The notes under the pieces are model-generated. The model did not search any database. It was not told the DNA's origin and saw nothing but the letters and a program-made list of their open reading frames with translations. Of a stretch of DNA of 64,000 nucleotides, positions 27,859 through 36,138 are shown in pieces; within the stretch, counting starts at the first letter, position 1; each line of letters opens with the position of its first letter. This stretch comes from an uncultured Anaerolineae bacterium (lineage in GTDB: Bacteria > Chloroflexota > Anaerolineae > Aggregatilineales > Phototrophicaceae): positions 1-64,000 of the forward strand of contig CAKQCB010000005.1 in NCBI GenBank assembly GCA_934216615.1. The letters run 5' to 3'. The position numbers and the translations under genes were made by a program.

Positions 27859-28202
27859 AGCAGTAACCTCTCAATCAAAACGTCGGGTTTTCGACTTTTT
27901 ATAGAACAAAAGAAACGCCACCCAGTCCAAAATCTTGTTTCATTCTACAAGTCTTTTGTGGGTTTGGCGAGAGTGAAAAATTATATCACAGGGTAAATTT
28001 TCACTGCAAGCGGAGATTTTTATCTCAAGGAAAAATTTATTTGAAATGCTAATCTACAAACCCCTCCTCATAAATTGCAGGGGAGAAGCTCGCTATACTG
28101 GATGCACTGACGTGTGCGTATACGTGAATGTCGGTGTGAGCGGAAATAAAAACTGGGATAGAAGCATGTGTCTTCTATCCCAGTATTCAAAATGACGCCA
28201 AG
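27859..28202. other. infC leader and intergenic region
   Basis: No gene is seen. On the minus strand the infC leader includes GAGAGG before the ATA start, a small hairpin GTCG-aaaacc-CGAC, and a TAGAAT -10-like box around 27940-27950 without a good -35. The far end holds the terminator of the GlsB gene at 28147-28184. Confidence 0.4.
28147..28184 (-). terminator. Terminator of the GlsB-family gene
   Basis: Perfect 13-bp stem ACTGGGATAGAAG/CTTCTATCCCAGT (28152-28164 and 28172-28184), followed on the minus strand by TTTTATTT. It lies 19 bases after the gene's stop. Confidence 0.9.
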
Positions 28203-28457
28203 TTAGCGACGTATCATTCTCAGAATCCCTAAGAAAATCACCGCGCCGATGAAGGCTACGAGGATACTTTCTATCGTGATCCCGTTGAGGCGATCTTCTG
28301 CTGGCGCAATCAAGTTCAAAACAAAGTTACCCACAACGCCACCGATGATCCCTACAATAATATCGGCGATCAGGCCTTGTGAAGCGTTCGTCTTCATTAC
28401 CATACTAGCAAGCCAACCTGCAATAGCACCAACTACAATCCAACTTAAAATCCCCAT
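28203..28457 (-). CDS. GlsB/YeaQ/YmgE-family small membrane protein
   Basis: 84 residues with three hydrophobic segments, each starting or ending in Gly-rich turns: ILSWIVVGAIAGWLASMVM, IADIIVGIIGGVVGNFVL and SILVAFIGAVIFLGILRMI. This layout and the GxIAGWLA and IVGIIGGVVG motifs define the transglycosylase-associated/GlsB stress family. Exact function is unknown. It stands alone between two intergenic regions, with its own terminator. Confidence 0.9.
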   Translation of the reverse strand: MGILSWIVVGAIAGWLASMVMKTNASQGLIADIIVGIIGGVVGNFVLNLIAPAEDRLNGITIESILVAFIGAVIFLGILRMIRR

Positions 28458-28774
28458 GGTGTACTCCTAATGTTGTAAACATGCTACTAAAAATAATATA
28501 TTGAATGAAATCCACCCTTAACGGGTTTATTTCAACATATATTTTATAACACATTTTTTAAGCACAAGTTACGGCTCACGAAATCTTCATATACTGTCTT
28601 ATGAGTGCAGATTAAAATTTCATAAATTTACTGTTCGATAGAGATAACTATAGAAAAAAATGTAAAATCGTCCGTTATTGAGGGGAAACCGCAGGGAATA
28701 AGCTACACGCTGTTGCATATTCGACATTTTCATGATGAAATATGCACCGCACAATCAACTTAAAAGGACACTTC
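28458..28774. other. AT-rich intergenic region
   Basis: Divergent spacer between the GlsB gene and the TetR gene. It is AT-rich and contains no convincing open frame or consensus promoter pair. AAAAGGA at 28763-28769 is the ribosome site of the TetR gene. Confidence 0.5.
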
Positions 28775-29338
28775 ATGCGCGCGAAACCAGCGAACCCACA
28801 AGATCGACGTATACGAAAAACTGAGCAAGCTCTCATCAAAGCGCTGATTGATTTAGTGACTGAAACGGGTTACGAAAGCACCACGATTCGCGACATCACC
28901 CACAGAGCGGATATTTCTTATTCCACATTTTTCCGTCATTACGAAGATAAAGATGCCCTGCTCTTAGCGACGCTCAAATCTTTGATTGAAGAATTACAAA
29001 ATATTGTTCAAAAAGATTCCGGCCCCGATATGGCGGCACTGTTCACGCATGTGAAGAAAAACCCTGAACGTTATAAAGTCCTCATCAGTGGCAATAATAT
29101 TCTGGAACTCGCTGAGAAGTTGGTCATTACCGAGTTCATCAATGACAATAAAAACCGCTGGTTAAGCTCCATCCCAATTGAGCTTGTAGCGCATCATGTG
29201 ACGAATTCAATCATCGGCTTGGTACGTTGGTGGGTTCAAAATGATCTCAAAATCAGCGCGCAAAACATGGCAGATATTTATGATCAGCTCGTCGCCGCCC
29301 CGATCTTAGAGATGAGTCCAAACTTACAGAAAAAATAA
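28775..29338 (+). CDS. TetR/AcrR-family transcriptional regulator
   Basis: 187 residues. The helix-turn-helix lies at IKALIDLVTETGYESTTIRDITHRADISYSTFFRHYEDKDALL (about residues 22-65), an ideal TetR DNA-binding domain. The C-terminal ligand domain is helical and matches no known ligand class. ATG 28775 is preferred because AAAAGGA lies 7 bases upstream. An ATG at 28742 has no ribosome site. No divergent or adjacent target is evident: the neighbours are GlsB and an oxidoreductase on the other strand. Confidence 0.88.
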   Translation: MRAKPANPQDRRIRKTEQALIKALIDLVTETGYESTTIRDITHRADISYSTFFRHYEDKDALLLATLKSLIEELQNIVQKDSGPDMAALFTHVKKNPERYKVLISGNNILELAEKLVITEFINDNKNRWLSSIPIELVAHHVTNSIIGLVRWWVQNDLKISAQNMADIYDQLVAAPILEMSPNLQKK

Positions 29339-29367
29339 GGCGGGTTCATGCATGAACCCGCCTTTCT
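29339..29367 (+). terminator. Terminator of the TetR gene
   Basis: Perfect 12-bp palindrome arms GGCGGGTTCATG/CATGAACCCGCC (29339-29350 and 29351-29362) followed by TTTCT, directly after the stop codon. With no free loop bases, the central AT pairs would open to form it. Confidence 0.8.
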
Positions 29368-29396
29368 ACTTCGTTATAAAAACCTGTCAGAACAGC

Positions 29397-30488
29397 TTAG
29401 AGGTTCGCAATCTCTGAAATGAGAATTTCGCGACCTTCACGGGCTGAACGGTAACACGCATCAATAATGTAAGTGCGTTTGAGCGCGTCACGGCCTACAT
29501 GATTCGACCAATCTCCACTTTCGATGATCTGCAAAAATTCCCCTACAACGGTGGTATGTCCATCGCCTTTGGCAACGCGGGGGCGTGTTTCAGCGGGAAC
29601 ACCGCCAAAATCGCTATAAATTGCGAGTGTATCTTCTGTGGCATAGTTTTGAATGTCGATGTCAGCCCCGCCTTCGGTTCCGTACAACGTCACGCCAAAG
29701 GCATCGTTGTTACGACCATACACCGCCCAGCTCGCTTCCAAATTCAAAGTTGAGCCATCGGCAAGGCGGATGAACGCCGTCGCTAAATCTTCCACTTCAT
29801 ACGGCAGTTCAGAGACCGCATTGTTCCAGAAACCACGACCACGCGGGCCTAATTCGGAGTAGGTCGCCGCGCTGACGGATAATACTTCAGGGTCACCCAT
29901 CAAAAACATTGCCATATCCAGCACATGCACGCCCAAGTCAATGAGTGGGCCACCGCCCGCCAGTTCTTGGTTGAAGAACCACTGTCCCCAACCTGGGATG
30001 CCCGCGCGACGCATCCATGTCGCCTTTGCGTGATAAACCCGTCCAAGTGAGCCAGCATCAATTTGACGCTTCAAAACTTGAACATCCCCACGCGCACGAT
30101 GATTAAACGACACTTTTAAGACACGACGGGCTTCTAAAGCGGCGCGCACCATCGCTTCGCCTTCGGAGGCACTGCGCGCGAGCGGTTTTTCACACAACAC
30201 ATGCTTGCCTGCTTTGAGGGCAGCAATTGATGCTGGAGCGTGTAAAAAGTTGGGCGTACACACACTGACAATATCAATATCATCTTGTTGAACAAGGTCT
30301 TCATAATTGGTGTAGGTATTGGCAACATTGTATTGTTCGGCAACTTGCGCAAGGCGATCTTCGCGGGTATCGGCAAGGGCGACAATTTGCACCTGTGGGT
30401 ACTGTTTGTAGGCACGCAGGTGCGCATCAGCAATACCGCCGACGCCAATGATGCCTACTTTAATGGGGGCTTGTCCTTCTGACTGCAT
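29397..30488 (-). CDS. Gfo/Idh/MocA-family oxidoreductase
   Basis: 363 residues. The NAD(P)-binding Rossmann fold is VGIIGVGGIADAHLRAYKQ. The family motif CEKPLARS carries the catalytic Lys. The C-terminal alpha/beta domain continues with GGGPLIDLGVHVLDMAMFLMGD, where the H-x-x-D pattern belongs to the active site. It likely oxidises a sugar or inositol-type alcohol. The substrate is unknown. ATG 30488 is preferred over an upstream TTG, although the ribosome site is weak. Confidence 0.92.
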   Translation of the reverse strand: MQSEGQAPIKVGIIGVGGIADAHLRAYKQYPQVQIVALADTREDRLAQVAEQYNVANTYTNYEDLVQQDDIDIVSVCTPNFLHAPASIAALKAGKHVLCEKPLARSASEGEAMVRAALEARRVLKVSFNHRARGDVQVLKRQIDAGSLGRVYHAKATWMRRAGIPGWGQWFFNQELAGGGPLIDLGVHVLDMAMFLMGDPEVLSVSAATYSELGPRGRGFWNNAVSELPYEVEDLATAFIRLADGSTLNLEASWAVYGRNNDAFGVTLYGTEGGADIDIQNYATEDTLAIYSDFGGVPAETRPRVAKGDGHTTVVGEFLQIIESGDWSNHVGRDALKRTYIIDACYRSAREGREILISEIANL

Positions 30489-30575
30489 GAAATAATCCAA
30501 TCCATGATGAATGTTATATTGAACGGAACATCGTGATTGTAGGCGGGTTCACAAAAGGTTCAAGATACAAGAATG

Positions 30576-30615
30576 AAAAAAGCGCCATCACCTTAAACAT
30601 TTAATGGCGCTTTTA
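30576..30615 (-). terminator. Terminator of the pectinacetylesterase-like gene
   Basis: Stem GCGCCAT/ATGGCGC (30582-30588 and 30604-30610) flanked by A6 and T4, so it can act on either strand. It follows the stop at 30643 on the minus strand by about 28 bases. Confidence 0.8.
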
Positions 30616-30642
30616 TGACAGAGGTTTAAATACGCTGTAGGT

Positions 30643-31773
30643 TTAGCTTGCAGGGGTTGGGGTCATATACCCTTCAGGAGCCAACGGCGGATAATATTCG
30701 GGGTTCACACAATCGCGACATTGAACGTTCGAAACAGGCTGTCCACTGGCTAAACTTGTCATCCAATCTAAGAAGCGGACGCCGTTGGTTTGTACGGTAT
30801 ACATTTCAGTGCGGGGGGTCAAACAGTGGATATTTCCCCAGCCTGTATACGAGCGGAAATTTGCATAGCGGTTACTCGCCCGCAAAGTCGCAGTCAGCGC
30901 GTTGTTATACGATTGGCTGGTGAAGCCAACATGATTAAAAAACGCTTGGGTTTCATCATAGGCAGTGTTGACCTGCGCCACTTGGCTGGCGGGGAATGTC
31001 GCGGCGGTGGTTTGATAGAACGTCTCGATACTTAAATTCTGTGGGGCGATGCCGAGATACTGCGTGTTCCACAACGCGAACGAATTGCCGATACCGCCAC
31101 GCCAGCCACTGCCAGAATCGCCTAATAACGCATGTCTCGCACTGGGATAGTGCGCGAAAATATTCGTTGCCCAATACGCCGCGCCAACGGCACCCGCGCT
31201 ACATCCACTCACAAAAACGGATTCGGTCGCGGGGAAATAATTGTATAACCAGTCAAGAGCGGCGGCGGCATTGACCGCCCCTTTATGATTCACCGTGAAT
31301 TGATGGCCCTCAAAATTGTACTGGTTGACCGTATTGCCCGTGTGCATATCGCCCGTACAGTAATTAATGAAGGCAATGTCATAATCCCGAAATGGATTTT
31401 CGCCGTTTTCGGTGTGCATCACCCCCGCTGAATAGACCATTGGGTTATCGCTGGGGTCGGCTGGATTGATCGAATCGTCAAAGGTCGTGGTCGAAGCATT
31501 ACAGGTCTGATCATTCCAACACATCCCGCCCCCTTGAAAATAGATCAAGAGGTTATTACTTGCGCCTTCACGCACATGGAAACTATAGGGTTCGCCACGA
31601 CCGCAGATGCTTTCGCCCCCCGGGTTGACTTGGTTCCAGCCCGCGCCGAGTTGTTCAGTTGGGCTAGAGATCGGCATCAATTCCGGCTCAGCAACGACGC
31701 TAAGCGTGCGCACGCCGATCAATGCACAAATGAATGCTGTCGCTAAAAGTCCGATGTGCCAGCGTTGAATCAT
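30643..31773 (-). CDS. Secreted pectinacetylesterase/Notum-family hydrolase
   Basis: 376 residues. The signal peptide is MIQRWHIGLLATAFICALIGV. The oxyanion-forming LIYFQGGGMCWNDQTC, the NYCTGDMHTG segment and the nucleophile elbow VSGCSAGAVGA (Ser in G-C-S-A-G) define the PAE/Notum family. In other family members the enzyme removes acyl groups from pectin or from a lipid-modified protein. The bacterial substrate is unknown. The many Cys pairs fit an extracellular location. ATG 31773 with GGGGGA upstream. Confidence 0.88.
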   Translation of the reverse strand: MIQRWHIGLLATAFICALIGVRTLSVVAEPELMPISSPTEQLGAGWNQVNPGGESICGRGEPYSFHVREGASNNLLIYFQGGGMCWNDQTCNASTTTFDDSINPADPSDNPMVYSAGVMHTENGENPFRDYDIAFINYCTGDMHTGNTVNQYNFEGHQFTVNHKGAVNAAAALDWLYNYFPATESVFVSGCSAGAVGAAYWATNIFAHYPSARHALLGDSGSGWRGGIGNSFALWNTQYLGIAPQNLSIETFYQTTAATFPASQVAQVNTAYDETQAFFNHVGFTSQSYNNALTATLRASNRYANFRSYTGWGNIHCLTPRTEMYTVQTNGVRFLDWMTSLASGQPVSNVQCRDCVNPEYYPPLAPEGYMTPTPAS

Positions 31774-31975
31774 CTTTTCCCCCCACCTGTGTACTGAAGC
31801 TCTTTATTTCAACTGTAGCATGGTCTGCAAAATCCGACGAACTGAGGGTTGATTGCATTTGCGGATCGCCCACCGAATCGCCTACGGAAACCCTCTGGCA
31901 GGTTTTTAGCTTATTGCATTTAGATTCCAATTAGTTTATATATTTTATGAGGTTCATGTAGATAAAGGAGCATCT

Positions 31976-32245
31976 ATGTTTCGATTGAATCGTTACCTGC
32001 TCGTTTTGGAAATAACGCAGTATTCGACGGAAACCAAATTTACGCACAAGGTTGGTCTGTGGATGCCCAAAACAATTATTGGTCAACCACGCCAACGGTT
32101 CCAGATGAAGTGACAGATACGGTTGATACCGCATCACCGCTCCTCACTGACCCAACCTCCCACTATGCCACTGGCGACTACTATGCAATAACCCCCTGCG
32201 CTATGGCATATCCTGTGCCACCGCTTACTTCAGCGATTTTCCCAA
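31976..32245 (+). pseudogene. Decayed right-handed beta-helix protein
   Basis: A good ribosome site AAAGGAG (31964-31970) precedes ATG 31976, but that frame gives only 45 residues. In another frame, open from 31966 but without a start, the peptide ...GNNAVFDGNQIYAQGWSVDAQNNYWSTTPTVPD...VDTASPLLTDP is a clear C-terminal beta-helix motif (N-N-Y-W ... V-D-x-x-S-P-L-L). The start and end of a larger secreted gene thus seem to have been joined out of frame by deletion. The end point is approximate. Confidence 0.6.
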
Positions 32246-32272
32246 TTGCACTTTGTAAAGGAGGTAATGAAC

Positions 32273-33325
32273 ATGAAAACAATCTTATGGACATTCTTTT
32301 TGTTTTTAATGGGTATAGCACATCTTCAAGTAATCGCTCAGGAAGATGAACCGATCTATCTTCTCAGAGATAATCTTTCACTCGTGTCTTTGCTAGGACG
32401 AAGTGATGCGATGCAAACAAATGCGCCATTGTCTCTTCCCGTTACTACCTACGATGCCCCGAATCCTGTTACCATTGCGCGGGCACAAATTTCTGCCTCC
32501 GAAGATCAATTGTTTGTTTTGCTCCATGAGGGACGGGTATCTCCACAATATCCTTTTCCCACAAATACGCGCATTGTGATTGTCGATCTGGCATCTAACC
32601 AAACTCATACCATTTATGAGCGACCGGGAATTTTCACATTTTTAATTTCTCCTGATGAGCAGCACATGGTGGTGGGATATCATGAAGATGATTACTACTT
32701 TAGTACACGTCGATTATGTGTTTTAGAGATATCAACAGGTATCTGCACATCAATAGAATATACGATTGGTTCCAATCCCGGTCACTGGGTCGATAATGCA
32801 ACCCTGCTTATTCCTCGGTTGATAAATAACCAATTACTAGTCTTTAATATTTTTAGTCAACAAGAATCATTTATCCCTACACCCGAAGATTGGCACTTTA
32901 GTTCAACTGCACCCATCCCAGAAACAGGAAAGATTGTGATTAGTGGACAGCAAAGCAATAAAGATCGATCACAACTGCCTATAACCGCATTTTTTATCCT
33001 AGATCTTGAATTGCTTAGCTTTGAAATGCTTCCATATATCGAACATGAATATGTCGCATGGTGGAGCTTTTCGCCAACTAACCAGTATGTAATATATGGT
33101 AGGGTAAATCCTGTATTAGTGGAATTTTTAACTGGAAGACGTATATTTGAATTTGAATCTCTTTTAAATTGGGGGTGGGTGAATAACCATACGTTAGTAG
33201 CGCAACGTTTAAACCCCAATGGCACAGGAATGGAGATTATACAAATTGATGCAACAACAGGAGGAATCACAACATTGGCACAGGGGGATCAAGCAGGAGG
33301 TATTCTGTTAATCCCTCATTCATAG
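32273..33325 (+). CDS. Secreted beta-propeller-like protein (first of two paralogues)
   Basis: 350 residues. A signal peptide (MKTILWTFFLFLMGIAHLQVIAQ) precedes strands reminiscent of TolB/WD40-like blades, such as FLISPDEQHMVVGYHEDDYYF, FSPTNQYVIYGR and a tail MEIIQIDATTGGI. ATG 32273 is chosen because AAAGGAGG lies 8 bases upstream. Earlier ATGs lack spacing. No catalytic residue is seen. A very similar but not identical gene follows. AT-rich composition contrasts with surrounding housekeeping genes. Confidence 0.7.
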   Translation: MKTILWTFFLFLMGIAHLQVIAQEDEPIYLLRDNLSLVSLLGRSDAMQTNAPLSLPVTTYDAPNPVTIARAQISASEDQLFVLLHEGRVSPQYPFPTNTRIVIVDLASNQTHTIYERPGIFTFLISPDEQHMVVGYHEDDYYFSTRRLCVLEISTGICTSIEYTIGSNPGHWVDNATLLIPRLINNQLLVFNIFSQQESFIPTPEDWHFSSTAPIPETGKIVISGQQSNKDRSQLPITAFFILDLELLSFEMLPYIEHEYVAWWSFSPTNQYVIYGRVNPVLVEFLTGRRIFEFESLLNWGWVNNHTLVAQRLNPNGTGMEIIQIDATTGGITTLAQGDQAGGILLIPHS

Positions 33326-33339
33326 CCCAAATAAAACCC

Positions 33340-33363
33340 CCCCCACTCAGCGCTGAGTGGGGG
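33340..33363 (+). repeat. Palindrome after the first propeller-like gene (copy 1)
   Basis: Perfect palindrome with arm CCCCCACTCAGC and its complement (33340-33351 and 33352-33363), lying 15 bases after the stop codon. No T-tract follows, so termination is uncertain. A second copy of the core follows the next gene at 34616-34637. Confidence 0.75.
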
Positions 33364-33449
33364 ATAATCCTATTCTCAATACGATGCGATCCCCTTCATT
33401 ACCCAAACCATTCAACCCTAATGTGCTGTTTTAACTTAAGGATTGTGAA

Positions 33450-34532
33450 ATGTTCAAAATAACATTGGATCATGTAAAGAATATAGGAAAATTTATTGGT
33501 ATTATCTGTTTGCTACTATTTGGAATCACCAATACAAGTAGTGCACAGGAATTGCCTGAGCCGCTTTATATATCGGAGGTAGGAACAATACAAAATATTT
33601 ATTGGTCATCAGATGAGGAAAACCTCGTCTTTCAATACGCACAGAGAGCAGTTATTGATGGGGTCCTTACAACTTCTCAATTAGGTCCATGGTTTACTTA
33701 TCGTGCCAATGAAGGTCGTGAGCAAAACCTTGTTGAGAGCGCCGACCGTCCACAAGCCTTAACGAACATGAACTCGCGATTTTCGTTCCCACCTCAAGCA
33801 GTGACAAGCCGAGGCTTTCAAAGCTTTCTTTTTCCATCGCCAAATCAGCGTTATATTGCCTACGCCACTGGACTTGTAGCTGGGTTAGATTCATACAATA
33901 TCTATGCATTGGCAATAGTTGACCTAGAAAGTGGAAATGCAACCATTTTCGAGGATGTTTTACTGAACTTCTCAAGCAATAATATGTTCATAGATTATGA
34001 AATTCGCTGGAGCGCCAATAGCCAAGCCTTGATTATTACCTCTGCACTTATGCTACCCGGTGCCACCCGATACTACGTCAATCTTGGCAATGCCGATTCT
34101 GAACCCTACGCAATCAATTTTGAGAATACGTATTTTAATAATGAGTTGATAAATATAACCCGCTTACTCGACATTTCTGAGGATGGAAATCGTGTGTTGA
34201 CGTATGCGCAGGCGGAGTCAGGCAATAACATTTTTGTTTGGAATGCTAATCAGCCCGATCAAAGTACCAGCACCAAAGCAGTACCTACAGGAGGTCTTTC
34301 AGGAGGAGCGTTCTCTCCAGAAGGAGAAGGTTGGATATATTATATCGATGGTCAAGGATTACACATTTACAATTTAATAACAGAAGAATCGCAATTGTTA
34401 AATCCGGAAATAAATGCATCTCGTTTTGGGTTTGCCTATTTCTCACCAAATGGCAATCAGATTGCCTTATATGATTTCGTGAGCGACAATCACGACAGTA
34501 TTTATCTCTACAACATCAATGAAGAATCCTAG
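33450..34532 (+). CDS. Secreted beta-propeller-like protein (second of two paralogues)
   Basis: 360 residues. Signal sequence MFKITLDHVKNIGKFIGIICLLLFGI...SSAQ, then propeller-like segments, e.g. NIYWSSDEENLVFQYAQ, FPSPNQRYIAYATG, WSANSQALIITS, DISEDGNRVLTYAQ and FSPNGNQIALYDF. These are 'S-x-D/N-G' type blades as in TolB-like WD40 proteins. No catalytic site. Together with the upstream paralogue it forms a small AT-rich island, each gene ended by the same palindrome. Confidence 0.75.
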   Translation: MFKITLDHVKNIGKFIGIICLLLFGITNTSSAQELPEPLYISEVGTIQNIYWSSDEENLVFQYAQRAVIDGVLTTSQLGPWFTYRANEGREQNLVESADRPQALTNMNSRFSFPPQAVTSRGFQSFLFPSPNQRYIAYATGLVAGLDSYNIYALAIVDLESGNATIFEDVLLNFSSNNMFIDYEIRWSANSQALIITSALMLPGATRYYVNLGNADSEPYAINFENTYFNNELINITRLLDISEDGNRVLTYAQAESGNNIFVWNANQPDQSTSTKAVPTGGLSGGAFSPEGEGWIYYIDGQGLHIYNLITEESQLLNPEINASRFGFAYFSPNGNQIALYDFVSDNHDSIYLYNINEES

Positions 34533-34615
34533 TTGAATCTTGCCTGCCTGCGCTGCCGATCTCATCGCGGTGGCCGAGGCGATCCAGAATCAGTAGCGTG
34601 CAATAAATCAATCCA

Positions 34616-34637
34616 CCCCACTCAGCGCTGAGTGGGG
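34616..34637 (+). repeat. Palindrome after the second propeller-like gene (copy 2)
   Basis: Perfect palindrome with arms CCCCACTCAGC/GCTGAGTGGGG (34616-34626 and 34627-34637), followed by ATGTTTCTTC, a weak T-tract. The same core occurs at 33341-33362. It may be a terminator pair copied with the genes or a small repeated palindrome. Confidence 0.75.
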
Positions 34638-34748
34638 ATGTTTCTTCAGTCCAAAACGAGTCCAGTGTGTTTGGAGGTAGTGAACGTTCTACCTCAATAA
34701 ACCAATGAAACGCTGGTCGATCCACTGCCCACCCGTTATACTTGGCGC

Positions 34749-36083
34749 ATGAAACGATATTTCCTCACCCTTCCCCTACTGATGCTTATGCTCGTGGCCT
34801 GTGAGCCAACGGCAAATCCCCCTGCATCGCAGACAATCCAGAACAATGCCCCCCTCTTTCCAACTATGACGTTAGGGCGGGTATTCAATGTCCCCATGCC
34901 AACGCTCAGCGCGAACAGTGGAAGTAGCCTTTCAAATCCGGCGACGGCCATTGCCCTTTCTAACCAACCGACAGCAACGCCTAACTATGCGTCCTGTCCA
35001 CCCATCAACGATGCGGCGGTGATGCCCGAATTTGTGGTGACCAACGCTCGCGAATTACAAGATTTGATCGGCGCGTTTTTGAACAGCGGTGGAAGCATCA
35101 CCGTTTTAGAGCAAACCCTTCGTGAACACTTTCAAGCCATCAACGACGAGCAAGGCTTCATCAACGCCTCGATAGACCTCACAGGTGAAGGCGTTCCCGA
35201 AATCCTATTGGGATACACCGCCCCCGATGGGCAAAGTATTCTGACCGTCTTTGGCTGTGCTGATGGGCGTATCCTACGCCGTTACGAATCCGTACATGCG
35301 GGGGAAGCCCCCACCCTTCTGAATACAGGGGATTTGAATCTCGACGGTATGCCGGATGTTTTCTTCACCAGTCGAAACTGTACGACACCCAACAACGATG
35401 CCACCTGCACCTATACCAGTGAACTTGTCGCGTGGGATCAAACGCGGGGACGTTACATCAACCTCGTCAGTGGCGAGTTGGTCAGTCAAAGCGAACCGAG
35501 CATCGAAGATTTTGATCAAGACCGCATCAGCGAAATTATCATCCGTTTAGAAAACAGCGGAAATTCCGAAACAGGCCCGCTTCGTACAGGGTTCACCGTC
35601 TACGATTGGGATGGCGCGGTCTATCGTTCGGCGCTCACCCAACTCGACCCGCCTCGCTACCGCATCCAAGTGATGCAAGCGGCGGATGCCCGCCTTGCGA
35701 GTGGCAATTCACCCGAAGCGATCCAGCTCTATAACGTTGCGCTCGAAAGTGCGACCCTCACCAATTGGTATCCGGACGACGCGACTATCTTACGCGCGTA
35801 TGGGTTGTACCGTTTGGTCACGATGTACGCCTTCCAAGAAAGCCCACTTCTGGAAGAAACGTTCACCCGCCTCACCCATGAATTCCCTGATCCGGCGCTG
35901 TCACCCGTCTATGTCGAAATGACGTTACGTTTCTGGGACGCGCTACAAGTCACCAATAATATCCGTAGTGCCTGTACGGCGGCGTTGGATATTGCCACTT
36001 TGCGACCCGAAGCAGTAGACTTGCTCAATCGCTACGGCAGTGAAAGCCCGACGTATACCACTGCCCAGCTTTGTCCATTCTAA
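34749..36083 (+). CDS. Lipoprotein with FG-GAP-like motifs
   Basis: 444 residues. A lipobox LMLVAC puts the modified Cys near residue 18, so it is an outer-surface lipoprotein. Repeats DLTGEGVPEILLGY, DLNLDGMPDVFFTS and DFDQDRISEIIIRL look like FG-GAP/VCBS-type calcium-binding strands (D-x-D/N-x-D/G ... hydrophobic). The C-terminal ~150 residues are TPR-like (LASGNSPEAIQLYNVAL). No enzyme motif is present. It stands 55 bases before the M20 peptidase gene on the same strand and may share a transcript. Confidence 0.7.
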   Translation: MKRYFLTLPLLMLMLVACEPTANPPASQTIQNNAPLFPTMTLGRVFNVPMPTLSANSGSSLSNPATAIALSNQPTATPNYASCPPINDAAVMPEFVVTNARELQDLIGAFLNSGGSITVLEQTLREHFQAINDEQGFINASIDLTGEGVPEILLGYTAPDGQSILTVFGCADGRILRRYESVHAGEAPTLLNTGDLNLDGMPDVFFTSRNCTTPNNDATCTYTSELVAWDQTRGRYINLVSGELVSQSEPSIEDFDQDRISEIIIRLENSGNSETGPLRTGFTVYDWDGAVYRSALTQLDPPRYRIQVMQAADARLASGNSPEAIQLYNVALESATLTNWYPDDATILRAYGLYRLVTMYAFQESPLLEETFTRLTHEFPDPALSPVYVEMTLRFWDALQVTNNIRSACTAALDIATLRPEAVDLLNRYGSESPTYTTAQLCPF

Positions 36084-36138
36084 GCGACATCACCACGCTT
36101 TCGTTTTGATCGCTCGCTCTAAACAACTGAGGTTATAT

